From Gerris lacustris (lineage: Eukaryota; Arthropoda; Insecta; Hemiptera; Gerridae), in assembly GCA_951217055.1 (NCBI GenBank), contig OX578284.1, positions 26,004,187 to 26,068,186 of the forward strand: a stretch of DNA of 64,000 nt. The letters run 5' to 3'. A program made the translations under genes and the position numbers. Under the pieces are notes generated by a model. It did no database searches. It was not told the origin of the DNA and saw nothing but the letters and a program-made list of their open reading frames with translations. Position 1 is the stretch's first letter; every line of letters starts with the position of its first letter. Of this stretch, positions 1-10,129 are shown in pieces.

Positions 1-957
1 TAATCTTTATTTAGTGTAAGCAGGATGTATATAAAAGTTAGGAAAAAATATATCAAGGGAAGAGATTCTAAGGTCCAAAGTTGTGACGGCTCTAGGGTAT
101 AAAGTTAGCTACCTGGGTCAGCAGTTCTAAATTCAGAGAGACACACCCTTTTCTTCCGGTCACCAACTTTTCTAACCTTCATCCCTTACCGATTTTCCGC
201 CTACACAAACAAGAGGGGTAAAACTTGCTGACGTTTTTCAAAAACTTTATTACAACTCACTGGAAATTTAAAATAGTTTACTGCTTCAAACTACTCTCTT
301 ATTGTAAACTTTACAAAAAGGCTAATTCGTGCATTTTTGAGTCAAAGTTAAATCGATAAATATAATTTAGCAGTTTGGTTTATTAATTTGTCGACTTGAG
401 AGGAACCTCAAAAATAAGTTAAGGACTTCTCTTTGATTTATTGATTTTTGAATAAACAGTGTGTCCCAAGATATTTATCCAAGAGAAAAACTTCTCTTAT
501 TTTTAGGTTGTCAAAAAAATGAAAATTCTATATAATAACTTCCGCTTGTTCTTAAACCTCTAAACATTTTAACATTTTTTGATTTTGTGTACCCTACCTG
601 TATGTAATGTCTAAGTAAAATCAGTTCCCCTGTATGGATTTTTATGATTATTTCAAACGTCGTACTATTATTTCAAACGCCGTACTTTAATACTAAGATT
701 TCATTTTTGGCTTGGTATTTTGGATGAAAACCTTGGTATTGTTTTTAAGAAAATAAGTCTAAATATAGAATTATTCTTAAGAGATGGGGCCCTCTATCTA
801 GTCTTATTTGAACTACTGTGGACCCTCACTTTGTATATAATATTAAACCGTAAACTTTGTATTAAAATTTTGATTACCTATTTTGTACTGTAAAAAAAAA
901 AAAATAAAATAAAAATAAAGGTGGAAATATATTATTATTGGTTTTGTTTGTTTTCAG
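1..957. other. AT-rich sequence upstream of receptor exon (intron)
   Basis: No gene is visible here. It should be intron of the receptor gene, because it ends in a splice acceptor (TTTTCAG at 951-957). A stretch at about 455-605 resembles 52080-52230 in the same orientation, with shared phrases around 'TGTTCTTAAACC', so it is probably an old dispersed repeat. Confidence 0.6.
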
Positions 958-1109
958 GTTTCACGATGTATACAACTTGCGTAATTTGGCTGGCATTTGT
1001 TCCAATTTACTTCGGCACGGGGAACCACATGCCGCTAAGGATTACAAGTTTATCAGTGGCCATATCACTCTCAGCCTACATTACTATAGCCTGCTTGTTC
1101 TCCCCAAAG
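958..1109 (+). CDS. mGluR: metabotropic glutamate receptor-like, exon with TM6-TM7
   Basis: This is an internal exon of a class C G-protein-coupled receptor. Seen: it is bounded by TTTTCAG (acceptor AG at 956-957) and AAG|GTAACT (donor at 1110). The frame reads FTMYTTCVIWLAFVPIYF (TM6), a short extracellular loop (GTGNHMPLR), TM7 (ITSLSVAISLSAYITIACLF) and SPK. Known: 'FTMYTTC.IWLAFVPIYFGT.N' and 'CLFSPK' are signatures of metabotropic glutamate receptors, which couple to G proteins at the neuronal plasma membrane. The exon enters with two bases of a split codon and ends in phase 0, which fits the next exon at 31226. Whether this is the mGluR proper or the related insect mangetout (mtt/mGluRB) receptor cannot be settled here. 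The ligand-binding domain and TM1-5 lie upstream, outside the window. Confidence 0.9.
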
Positions 1110-1244
1110 GTAACTTTCTAGCCATATCTACCTAATAAAACAGTTGATGCTATCTGGCAAAAAAAATGTTTAGATCAAAATAAAAGTGCTTAATATAAAT
1201 AATAATTTTAATAAAACTTGTCTTTATAACATATCTGTTAATCT

Positions 1245-1612
1245 AGCATGTAGTGTGGATCCTTAAGGGTAATTCAAAAACTCTCATTTAGGTGGCAATG
1301 TTTCGGCTTGACAAGCCATTTTCAAGCCTAGAAATAAAACTTAATTTAGAAGAGCGTCATAGTACATTGCTTTAAGAAGCTTACTTGACTAGTATTGAGA
1401 AAGTATCTGTAATAAGATTTAGTGAGGATCTAACGATCCTCCTTATGATTGTGAATTTCTGAATACTAGTCAAGTAAACTTCTGAAAGCAAGGTATTATG
1501 GCGCTCTTCTAAATAAAGTTTTATTTCTAGGCTTGAAAATGGCTTGTCGAGCCGTAACGTTCCACCTAATTGAGAGTTTTGGTATTAGCCTTAAGGACCC
1601 ACACTACACGCT
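1245..1612. mobile_element. foldback MITE, 368 bp
   Basis: Two arms of about 150 bp (1245-1403 and 1459-1612) are inverted copies of each other. The left end reads AGCATGTAGTGTGGATCC and the right end, reverse-complemented, reads AGCGTGTAGTGTGGGTCC. Inner landmarks such as the XbaI-like TCTAGGC/GCCTAGA pair and 'GAATACTAGTCAAGTAA' also match in inverted order. There is no coding capacity. It is a non-autonomous DNA element of unknown superfamily. Confidence 0.75.
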
Positions 1613-1735
1613 GAACTATTGCAAAGGGTACAATTTTGGAACAATTATATTTCTGTTAATGTAATTAGAACAATAATAATAGAAATAGAGGATAATAATT
1701 AATGTGGTTCGTAACAGTTCAAGTATAATAACAGG

Positions 1736-1832
1736 GTATGTTAGCGAGATGCTGTCAAATAAAACACAGTAAGAAAGTTGTTGCTAACGTTTCGCGAAAT
1801 TTATTAGCATCATCAGAGCAAGAAACAAAGTA
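1736..1832 (+). repeat. left arm of large inverted repeat (partner 7607-7702)
   Basis: Starting at GTTAGCGAGATGCTGTC the sequence matches the reverse complement of 7607-7702 over about 90 bp, with scattered differences. Further matching blocks lie at 2495-2535 with 7545-7590 and at 2742-2800 with 7485-7545. Together these suggest the two ends of one old element about 6 kb apart, interrupted by later insertions. Confidence 0.6.
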
Positions 1833-1844
1833 TAAAATAAATAT

Positions 1845-2125
1845 TCCTACCGCGGGTTTCCGCAAGCCAAGCGAATTTCCATTGGAAATTTGTAGTTCAA
1901 TGTTGTGCAGTTTAAACTTCCTTCATAACTACTACAGTTGTGTGGATTGTTTTAAGTTAAGAAAATGTATAAGAAATATTTTAGTTAGATTGGGGATTTT
2001 ATAATAATGCTTAGTTAAACAAAATAGTAGTAGTTTAAAAAAGGTTTAAACTGCACAACATTGAACTACAAATTTCCAATGGAAATTCGCTTGGCTTGCT
2101 GAAACCCGCAGTAGGATTATTTAAA
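1845..2125. repeat. inverted repeat hairpin with about 75-bp arms
   Basis: 1848-1925 (CCGCGGGTTTCCGCAAGCC to GTTGTGCAGTTTAAAC) is repeated inverted at 2040-2113. The spacer is about 115 bp of AT-rich sequence. It is probably a small foldback or MITE inserted in the left arm of the larger inverted repeat. An 88-codon open frame across it (1738-2004) has no protein-like character. Confidence 0.65.
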
Positions 2126-2252
2126 ATCTTTGGTGACTCATCAGGAGGGGTTAATGACATCATAAAGATTCCATTTTTTTAGGGGATCCTCATCTCAACA
2201 GGCTTGATTTTTCGGTGCAAGTTTTATTTTGATACGTCAATTTGTTCGAGAG

Positions 2253-2365
<113 letters not shown>

Positions 2366-2534
2366 AAGTTTTGTAAAACCTATTTTTTAGTGATCAGGGA
2401 CCCTTGAAACGTATTTTGGGCACAGTCCCGGCTCCAACTCCCGCCATGCCAGTGGCTCCATTAGCGAATTTTTTCCCTTGGAAATTCGCTAAAATGAATA
2501 CAAAAAGTTCGAGGTTGACTCTACGACGTATGAT

Positions 2535-2741
2535 ATAAAGGAATGACTGGAGGTATGGTTGAAAATCCAGAAAATAGGAAAGCGTAAGGTATGTACGGAA
2601 CAAAATTTACTAGAATACTAACTACTACTAGAATTTACTAGAATACTAACTTCTAGTAAATCTTGTTTCGCAAATCCACCTACCTAGGATACCCTTCCCA
2701 ATTTTCTGGATTTTCGACCATACCTCAATACATTCCTTTAT
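2535..2741. mobile_element. small palindromic MITE, about 207 bp
   Basis: The left end ATAAAGGAATG...TATGGTTGAAAATCCAGAAAAT is mirrored by ATTTTCTGGATTTTCGACCATA...CATTCCTTTAT at the right. The arms are about 45-60 bp, and the middle holds short direct repeats of TACTAGAATACTAACT. It interrupts the homology between 2495-2535 and 2742-2800 and their inverted partner near 7.5 kb, so it inserted after the larger element. Confidence 0.65.
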
Positions 2742-3144
2742 AGTAGGTTGGTTCCAACACCCAATTTGAGAACGGTTCTAGAACCAGTTCAGGATTTTTT
2801 AATGCGCATGCGAGGACTGGTTCAAAACTGATTCAAAAAGAGGAGCCTGTTGGAACAATTTAAGAACTCTTTCAGAACTGCAGCCCCTTGTTTTCATCTT
2901 CTCATCTCTCCTCTTGTTTTGTTTCTGTTTTACTCAGGATTACTTACGTGAATTGAAATATTCTATTGTTAAACTCAACAAAGTTTATAAGAATGCACAT
3001 TAGGGCAAATTGTTTTTAAAGTTAAAATTTGCCACACTTTCTTTTCTCAATGATTATATTTCGCTCTCACATTTGGGATTCTTCAGGCTCGTAACAATCC
3101 TCTCTTTTAGTTTCAGTTGACAATTAATAATTTGTTTGTATAAA

Positions 3145-3357
3145 TGTCCTGACTATTTAATGATTAAGTAGATCAAGCAATACTGCGGGGTTTCAAGATA
3201 GTCCTTTTATTTTCTTTCAGAACAAAAATTCTCAAATTTTATTAGACTGTGTCAAAATATTATAAAAATTAAACAAAGTAAAAAATATTCACTTGCCCCC
3301 ACTCTTTCAAAATAAAATAATAAAATAAATAAATATTACCAAATCGCATCCGCGACA
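3145..3357 (-). repeat. BEL/Pao 3' LTR
   Basis: 213 bp, TGTCCTGACT...CCGCGACA in plus-strand order. Because the coding frame is on the minus strand this is the downstream LTR. The adjacent 3358-3377 can form a small hairpin (CGGAC-GGAAAA-GTCCG); its minus strand ends in a purine-leaning GGGAA next to the LTR, where the polypurine tract should be. Confidence 0.93.
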
Positions 3358-3446
3358 TTCCCGGACGGAAAAGTCCGAAGGAAGGCTAGAGTAAGGGCAA
3401 CGTGAAATAGAAGTTACAACATATTATATAAATACAAATGAACAAA

Positions 3447-6161
3447 TTAACAAAAATTTAAAATATTAAACCCAGCGAGGTGTGTCGCCGTCGCCCAAGC
3501 CTTTATTCGCCTGTTGGCCTCCTCTGCCGCTTGCCTGCCTGACTTCATAGGAGCTGGATCTGATGCTGTTGTGTCCGAAGTAGCTTGCAACTCTAACGGA
3601 TATAAGTGGCTAATGGAGCGAACCAATAAGCTACCATCGGCTAGCCGCGCTCGCGCAGACCTAAAACTTTCGTGTCTGCTAGGTAGCAGCTCTATTACTT
3701 TTGCAAGCTTCCATCTTATTCGGGGGGGATTTCCTTTTACCTGAACTATGTCCCCTACCCTTGGTGTCCCAGCTAAAACTCTACTTTTAAACCTGACTTT
3801 GATTCGGGAATGATACCTATCTATCTTTTCAACTATGCCTAAATTTAGTTGTTCTTTTATAATGTTGTCGTATGTTTTTAGAAAATGTTTATCTTGCTTA
3901 TACTTTTTAATTAAATTTCTAAGTCTACCCAAAGCTAAACAGTAGTTTGTCGATATGTCTGGAGGGTAGCTTATCCACGGCCATTTGACCTCGTAACGCC
4001 TATCTTTATATTTTACAGTATTATAATATGTTTCTACCGCCACATCGTCATCTTTGTCATAAGGAGACTCCATGATCCCTATATTTTCTAAGGAATATAT
4101 TTCTTTAAACTGCACCCCCGATATGATATCCGGAGATGTTATTGATAAAAAGGTAGCTGTATAATTTGGCGGCAAAGTGTATAATGTTCTACCTGATACC
4201 ATCCAGCCTAATTTAGTTTTAAGTAAAAATAATCCAGGTTTTATTTCATTTCTTTCTCCTGTGACTATTTCCCAATAATAATCGTTGCCTAGTATAATGT
4301 CGATCGGCTTATCTGGATATTTATCGGCTAAATCCTCATTTTTTATGCAATACCCAAGTTTCTCCCAATCTAATTTATTGGTGTGAAAATTGCCAGTTAG
4401 TACAGGTACGATATTAGCTCGTACTTTTAGATATCGATCATCATTAAGCATGATGTCGAACTCAGTCAGTGAGCTTTTAATATTTGTTGTAGAGGAATTA
4501 CCAAATGTGAATACCGACAGGTGATGTGTAGCTACAGTTGGTGCCTGAATTTTTCTAGCAAACGCCTCGCTGATGTATGTTCGCTGCGCTCCTCCATCTA
4601 ATAAAATTCTTGCGCACCCTTTCTCTTTTCCACAGCGGATGTCGGCCGTAGCTGTCTGCATAATCGCAGCTTCGCCTCCCGATAGAAGACTTACTTCCCT
4701 GTTTTTGTTTGGCTCTGATGTCTCCTCAGCTGCTCTGTTCTCTGTAACCTGTGCAATCAATTCTTTAAATTTTGTTGGACATAAACTGCGATGGTGATTG
4801 TGTCTTGCCTGGCAATACACACATGGTTTATAATTTGTACAATTAGAAATGAAATGTTTGTTAAAACATATGAAACACCGACCTTTTATCCTCTCCTTCC
4901 TCTCTTTAATTGTAACATAATTAGGACATTCGTCATTCCAGTGCAATCCCTGACAATAAATACATTTTATTTCCGGCCTAACATTATATTTTTTGGTTTT
5001 ATCTTTTTGAAAAACTTGGTTGTTTTTTGTTGATTGTTGCTTAGAATAATTAATATTTTCAGTTGCATTAAGGGCCTCAGTAGTGGCCTGAGACCTAACA
5101 GTCCCTACTGAGACTTTACAAAATTGCGAAGATAAGTATTCCGCCCTTTCCCTATTTGATATTAAATTTTGCAACTTTTGCCGAAGTTCAGGTGTACTCA
5201 ACCTACCTATATCATGTATTTTTCTTAATATTTCTGGCGGAAACTTGCCCGCTATCATAGAAGCAAATGTAGTATGCGAGATATCTTCCCCTAAAGCACT
5301 AAGAGATCTTAGATGTAATTCGGTCATATCTAGAGTGTGTCTCAAATCTCCAGTTATATTTTTTGTCGCAGGCAATTGATGCAATGCACAATAATGTGCG
5401 TGTACTACGACTCCCTTATCGCCGTACCGCTCATGTAGTAAATTTATAACTACATCGTAATTCTCCTCTGTAATTCTATATCCCGCTACGCTATTCTTTG
5501 CGCTCCCCGTGAGCTGACCTAATAAATAAGTTAATTTAGTAACCTTATTAAAATTTTGATCATGAACAATAGCCTTATATGAATCCCAAAATTCTCCCCA
5601 TTTAAGGAAATCGCCCCCGAAAGATGGTAAGCTTACCTTAGATAATTTTGCTACCTGATGACCTCCGACTAGAGGTACCAACGATTGTTGTCTCGAGGGT
5701 TGAATTTCGGCAGGCGTTGTCCCTTCTTCATTACAGTGTTGATCAATATTGACCGCTGATATTTCATCTTTTTCAACTGGAACCACCTTGGTTGGAGTTG
5801 ACCATGAGAAGTCCCTACTTCTTTGCAGCTCTCCACTTTGGCTCTGAAGTAGAGAGCAAAATATGTTTAAGTCGCCAATCAGCTCCATTGCGTCCAAGAT
5901 TCGTTCCTCGTATTCTACACAGTCTTCGTTAAATTTTAAAGATTCTACTTCATCGGAATCAGCTATATTACTTAGCTGAAACCGCAATTCTTTTACGCGA
6001 TTTGTTGAGGCCTGCAGTTTAGTGGACAAAGAATGAGCCAAAGGCACCTCAGTTTCATCTTTCTTTTGTAGAAGGGCTTTGGCTTCTTCAATGTAAGTTT
6101 TCAATCTTTGATTTGCTGGTCCCAACATCTGTCGAATTTTTCCTGCCGAAGTCATGTTCAT
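3447..6161 (-). CDS. BEL/Pao Gag-protease polyprotein with in-frame loss of RT-RNaseH-integrase (904 aa)
   Basis: Seen, in order: a coiled N-terminal region, a Gag domain of the DUF1759 type from about residue 175 (LPSFGGDFLKWGEFWDSY), three cysteine-rich knuckles at about 400-460 (CIYCQGLHWNDEC, CFICFNKHFISNC, CVYCQARHNHHRSLC), an aspartic protease-like segment with LLDGGAQRT at about 520 (D522; the usual D-S/T-G is D-G-G here), and a LGWMVSGR motif near 650. Next comes the short region that normally leads into reverse transcriptase (to about residue 778). From there the frame jumps directly into the C-terminal domain that normally follows integrase (DUF5641 type; RVLAGTPRVGDIVQVKG). Known: complete BEL/Pao polyproteins are roughly 1,700-1,900 residues. 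Inference: a deletion near 3815-3835 removed all replication enzymes but kept the frame. The start ATG lies just inside the 5' repeat region. Confidence 0.92.
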   Translation of the reverse strand: MNMTSAGKIRQMLGPANQRLKTYIEEAKALLQKKDETEVPLAHSLSTKLQASTNRVKELRFQLSNIADSDEVESLKFNEDCVEYEERILDAMELIGDLNIFCSLLQSQSGELQRSRDFSWSTPTKVVPVEKDEISAVNIDQHCNEEGTTPAEIQPSRQQSLVPLVGGHQVAKLSKVSLPSFGGDFLKWGEFWDSYKAIVHDQNFNKVTKLTYLLGQLTGSAKNSVAGYRITEENYDVVINLLHERYGDKGVVVHAHYCALHQLPATKNITGDLRHTLDMTELHLRSLSALGEDISHTTFASMIAGKFPPEILRKIHDIGRLSTPELRQKLQNLISNRERAEYLSSQFCKVSVGTVRSQATTEALNATENINYSKQQSTKNNQVFQKDKTKKYNVRPEIKCIYCQGLHWNDECPNYVTIKERKERIKGRCFICFNKHFISNCTNYKPCVYCQARHNHHRSLCPTKFKELIAQVTENRAAEETSEPNKNREVSLLSGGEAAIMQTATADIRCGKEKGCARILLDGGAQRTYISEAFARKIQAPTVATHHLSVFTFGNSSTTNIKSSLTEFDIMLNDDRYLKVRANIVPVLTGNFHTNKLDWEKLGYCIKNEDLADKYPDKPIDIILGNDYYWEIVTGERNEIKPGLFLLKTKLGWMVSGRTLYTLPPNYTATFLSITSPDIISGVQFKEIYSLENIGIMESPYDKDDDVAVETYYNTVKYKDRRYEVKWPWISYPPDISTNYCLALGRLRNLIKKYKQDKHFLKTYDNIIKEQLNLGIVEKIDRYHSRIKVRFKSRVLAGTPRVGDIVQVKGNPPRIRWKLAKVIELLPSRHESFRSARARLADGSLLVRSISHLYPLELQATSDTTASDPAPMKSGRQAAEEANRRIKAWATATHLAGFNILNFC

Positions 6162-6174
6162 GTATCACTTAATT

Positions 6175-6290
6175 TTTCTTCCGTGAAATTTAAAAAGATC
6201 TGCTACCACTTTTTTCTTCCGTGAAATTTAAAAAGATCTGCTACCACTTTTTTCTTCCGTGAAATTTAAAAAGATCTGCTACCACTTTTT
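6175..6290 (-). repeat. three 38-bp tandem repeats between BEL 5' LTR and gag start
   Basis: Three near-identical units, each containing CTTCCGTGAAATTTAAAAAG and ATCTGCTACCAC (key C positions 6178, 6216, 6254). On the element's strand the region immediately follows the 5' LTR, where a primer-binding site is expected. Each unit contains TGGTAGCAGATC, which starts with the TGG typical of such sites. I do not recognise the matching tRNA. Confidence 0.85.
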
Positions 6291-6503
6291 TGTCCTGACT
6301 ATTTAATTATTAAGTAGATCAAGCAATACTGCGGGGTTTCAAGATAGTCCTTTTATTTTCTTTCAGAACAAAAATTCTCAAATTTTATTAGACTGTGTCA
6401 AAATATTATAAAAATTAAACAAAGTAAAAAATATTCACTTGCCCCCACTCTTTCAAAATAAAATAATAAAATAAATAAATATTACCAAATCGCATCCGCG
6501 ACA
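6291..6503 (-). repeat. BEL/Pao 5' LTR
   Basis: 213 bp, identical to 3145-3357 except for one base. On the minus strand it precedes the ORF and so would carry the promoter. Confidence 0.93.
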
Positions 6504-6508
6504 ATAAA

Positions 6509-7379
6509 TAAAGTAATTTTTTTAAACATTAACTATAAAATTATATAAACAATATAGATGCATAATTAAATACATGCTATTGATTGCTTGGGAGAGACTT
6601 CCAAGTCTCTTTCCAGCCACCAGTTTGAGAGATTATTTATTAAAATAAGTAATTGTTTTGTTGTAAACAAAACAACAACAACAAATAAACAAATAAAAAA
6701 TAACCATTACTAAAAAACATAAATTACTAAAATTTATTTTAAAAAATTATTAGATACATCATTTAATTAATCTCCCCTATTGACTGCTTGCGAGAAACTT
6801 TATGGAAGTGTCTCTCCGAGCAAATTATAAGATTAAAAAAAAAAAAAAAAAAAAAATACTGTTAATATTACAAAAAATTATTCAATTTATAAAAAAATAA
6901 TTAATTGACTCATTTAACAAAGCCCAAACCAAACGGAGGGCGAAATATAGCAATTCAGAAGATAAAATGTGAATTTTATTATAGCTTATTAAATAAATTA
7001 CCCTAACCACACATTAAGAAAAATTTATAAATAAAGGGTTCAAAATTACAAAAAAGAAAATTATAAGAACAATTTTTCTGGTTTTTTTGTCTGCAAATAA
7101 TTACACGAAATACATGTCCTCAACATCGGATGAGGTGATTCTTATAGGACTCAAAGTCGCTATGAGGAATTTTAATTATCATGAGGGAATTTTATTATTC
7201 CAATATACTATCATGATAAAAAATAATACGTAAAGAAGAAATAGTAGTATGAACTGTGGAGAGAGAAACAAAATACGCTAGGAAACAGATATCAAGAAAA
7301 GAAGTGAAAACAAATAAGGTTATAGTTAAACAGTTACATGCCTCTATCTATTATTATTAGTAGTTCTCATCGAGTCCCG
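6509..7379. other. AT-rich non-coding
   Basis: I see no gene. Contents: a poly(A) run at about 6835-6855 and two similar phrases (TGATTGCTTGGGAGAGACTT at 6570 and TGACTGCTTGCGAGAAACTT at 6780), which suggest a short diverged direct duplication of about 210 bp. Confidence 0.5.
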
Positions 7380-7702
7380 GCTTTAATTAGGGAGCTGTTT
7401 TCACGGTTCTAGAACTGTTTCAGAACAGTTTGTTAGAACACGGGACTGAAAGTTCCAGAACCGTCCGAGAAGCGTGTTGGAACAGTCTTTTGATAGTGGG
7501 CATGATCCAGACAGTTCTAGAACCGTCCGAGGCTCTGTTGGAACAAACCTAACATGTCGTAGAGTCTACCTCGACCTTTTTGAATTATTTTTTTATTTTA
7601 TACTTTTTTGCTTGCTCTCATGATGCTAATCAATTTAGCAAAACGTTAGCAATAACTTTCTCACTGTGTTTTATTTGACAGCATCTCGCTAACAATATTT
7701 CT
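7380..7702 (-). repeat. right arm of large inverted repeat
   Basis: The inverted partner of 1736-1832, 2495-2535 and 2742-2800. It also contains several short GTTCTAGAACCGT / TGTTGGAACA repeats (7408-7540), as does the partner near 2745-2890. A related TTGGAACAAACCTA segment lies at 60325-60345, so the family is dispersed. Confidence 0.6.
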
Positions 7703-7759
7703 TTTTTTTTTTTATTCACTAATATATTTGTGGCTATGAAATTAAAAACATTAAAAAAT

Positions 7760-7912
7760 AATTAGGATCCCAAGTCTATATCAGCCCTACTGCCGGTTGG
7801 GTCCGGATATTGCCGATGGATATAAATTGATTAAAATCAATTAGGATGCATACACTATTTGGCTTACACCGGATTTTTGTTGACAGAAATAAATGGATTG
7901 AATTGAATTGAG
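7760..7912 (+). repeat. possible LINE 3' end with (ATTGA)-type tail
   Basis: A relatively GC-rich stretch (GCCCTACTGCCGGTTGGGTC) ends in 'ATGGATTGAATTGAATTGAG', a short-unit tail like those at the 3' ends of some non-LTR elements. No coding sequence is recognisable. Confidence 0.3.
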
Positions 7913-8407
7913 ATCTGCAAACTAGACTGGTCTAGTTGGTCCAGAAGGGGGAAAAAGATAGGATAAAGCAGTGAAGTGGGGTCCCATTAGCCAATTTTCG
8001 TTTCCAGGATTATGTGTGTAACACCACGTGGGTCTCCTCGTCTAATACAATTATACGGCATGGAATGATTGCCCATTGCCCGGGCTGGCCAACACAGGCC
8101 GAACTATTCGTCAATCTTAATAGGAAAATACAAGAAAAATAAATTTATCGGATCAGATGTATTCGGAAAAAACTTTTTCAAATACTTATTAATACTAAAT
8201 TTCATTAAGAAAAAAAAAATTATAAAATAATAAATAAATTTTATCAAGCCAACAAATGGCTTAATAGCCAAGAGTGGACGTTGGCTAGTAAATAAGTAAG
8301 TAAAACTAAATTATATTCTGCAGACTCAAAAAGCGTTCAGGAAACATTTTTTAATTTTAAATTTTCCATTTAATTAAATAACGAATGGTTTATTCTGTTT
8401 TAAATTA

Positions 8408-8667
8408 CTACGTTTAAATAAGCTTGCTTTCTTGTTTGTCCAGTTCAAATCATACAATCGATTTTTAACTACTTTCTGACTAAGTAGAAGTAGAACGCTG
8501 AAACTTGCAAAGATTATGTATTTCCGATGACAGTACAATTATCAGTAATTATATTTACCAAATTATTATAAATCACTAAATGTTTTAAATATTTAGGCGG
8601 TCAAATTCAAAATAAATTGTTAACAAACACAGCTAAGGAAATCCACAAGGAAAATTTAAAAACGTAG
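8408..8667 (+). mobile_element. MITE family A, diverged short copy
   Basis: Starts CTACGTTTAAATAAGCTTGCTTTCTTG after TA and ends AAATTTAAAAACGTAG. It is an internally deleted, older copy of the family represented at 8745-9446. Confidence 0.6.
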
Positions 8668-8743
8668 CATATAAAAAAGTTCATTTTATCTTGTATTATT
8701 TCTATTTAATTTCTTAGAGAATTCATAGCATGAGATTCTTTTT

Positions 8744-9448
8744 ACTACGTTTTTATTAGCTTGCTTTCTTGTTTGTTTGTTTGTCCAGTACAAATCTTGC
8801 AATCGATTTTTAACTAACTTCACGAGTACCTAAACATTTGAAACTTTTAGAATTGCTCAGAACACGATGACAATGCAATATTTTAATACTTTTAGCCATC
8901 TTTCAGCAGAATTTAATTCGTTTTCAGCAAATTTTGCTGTATGGCAAGTTAGTTCGGAAAAAATCCGCAAGTTATTTTATTTGTTTTGACATATCCCATA
9001 GTATTTACAATCTTTATTTTTACGGGTTTCAAATTTGTGATTTTTTATTAAGAGGTATACATTGAATGACAGCGAAAAGTAAACAAAGAAATAAACTAAT
9101 TGACGTGTGACACCCAGGTTTGTTTACACTTGTATGTATCCTAGGTATAGGTTTAATTTTTCTGCATCTGTACTTCTTTACTTTTACACGTTTGTCTTCT
9201 CTTACTGTCCCTACACAGGGGCATATCAATGGCACGGTTTAGATTCGGTGTTGGTGAGATCCGTTGTACAAAGATTTGTCCTTTTATAGGTTTAACATCA
9301 GCTCTCTAGATGGTTGTCATTATTATGAGAAGTAAATAAATTCGGAACCATGTATTTTTTTCACAACATTATATATAACTATAACCAGCAATGACAATTA
9401 TATTGTCAACATTACAAATGATTCAACAGAAAATTTAAAAACGTAGTA
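8744..9448 (+). mobile_element. MITE family A, full copy, about 0.7 kb
   Basis: Terminal inverted repeats CTACGTTTTTA / TAAAAACGTAG are flanked by TA (8743-8744 and 9447-9448), as expected for Tc1/mariner-type targets. It shares long segments with 10955-11254, 52548-53154 and 55241-55834 (all inverted): GCTTGCTTTCTTGTTTG near one end, the TTCAGCAGAATTTAATT block, and GTTGTACAAAGATTTGTCC toward the other end. No transposase is present. Confidence 0.75.
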
Positions 9449-9851
9449 TATAAAAAGTTCTTTTTATCTTGTAATTATTTAGATATAAGTTTGATACTCG
9501 TAATATTTCTAAATCCACGTTATTTTTGCAGCTTGAATCACGTTTTTATGGCTTCATTGGTAAAAGAAGAAACCCTTATAGTGTTGTTCCTGTGTCTGTC
9601 TGTCACTCTACGGTTCCAATGACTTTTTAATTAAGTGACATTGTGAAGTAATTTAAAGCTCTCTACCTCGAATCTGATAGTTCAAGTTTTTATAAAGTTC
9701 GTAGTCTTACCGCCCTTGTCTCGTAGAAAATTTTATTTTATTTCTGAATTTGAGGTTGGAAATTGAAATTAGAGTGTTTCAATGGGGGAGAAATTACAAT
9801 TATTCGCTGTTTTAATTTTTAATCGATGATTAGGACACCGCATATCTAAAG

Positions 9852-9986
<135 letters not shown>

Positions 9987-10129
9987 CGTTAAATTATTTA
10001 ATTATATAAGAAATAGTAACAGGTATTACGTCTAGAGTCTAGATCATCTTGCTTAGCGTAAACATTTTAATAGTAGTTTATTAACCAATTTTAATTATAA
10101 TATGTAAAAGTAAAATTATATACAACACA

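Larger units (their letters stand above)
3140..6508 (-). mobile_element. BEL/Pao LTR retrotransposon, internally deleted, young
   Basis: This is a complete insertion: 5-bp target-site duplication ATAAA at 3140-3144 and 6504-6508, two 213-bp LTRs (3145-3357 and 6291-6503), and a single minus-strand ORF (3447-6161). The LTRs begin TG and end CA and differ at one position (G versus T at the base after TTTAAT), so insertion was recent. The total of 3.36 kb is about half of a usual BEL/Pao element. Reverse transcriptase, RNase H and integrase are missing. The element could move only with enzymes from a complete relative. It sits in the middle of the diverged inverted repeat 1736-7702. Confidence 0.93.

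Noticed and set aside
9029..9289. Short frames on both strands
   Set aside because: They fall within MITE family A and are not preserved in the other copies.
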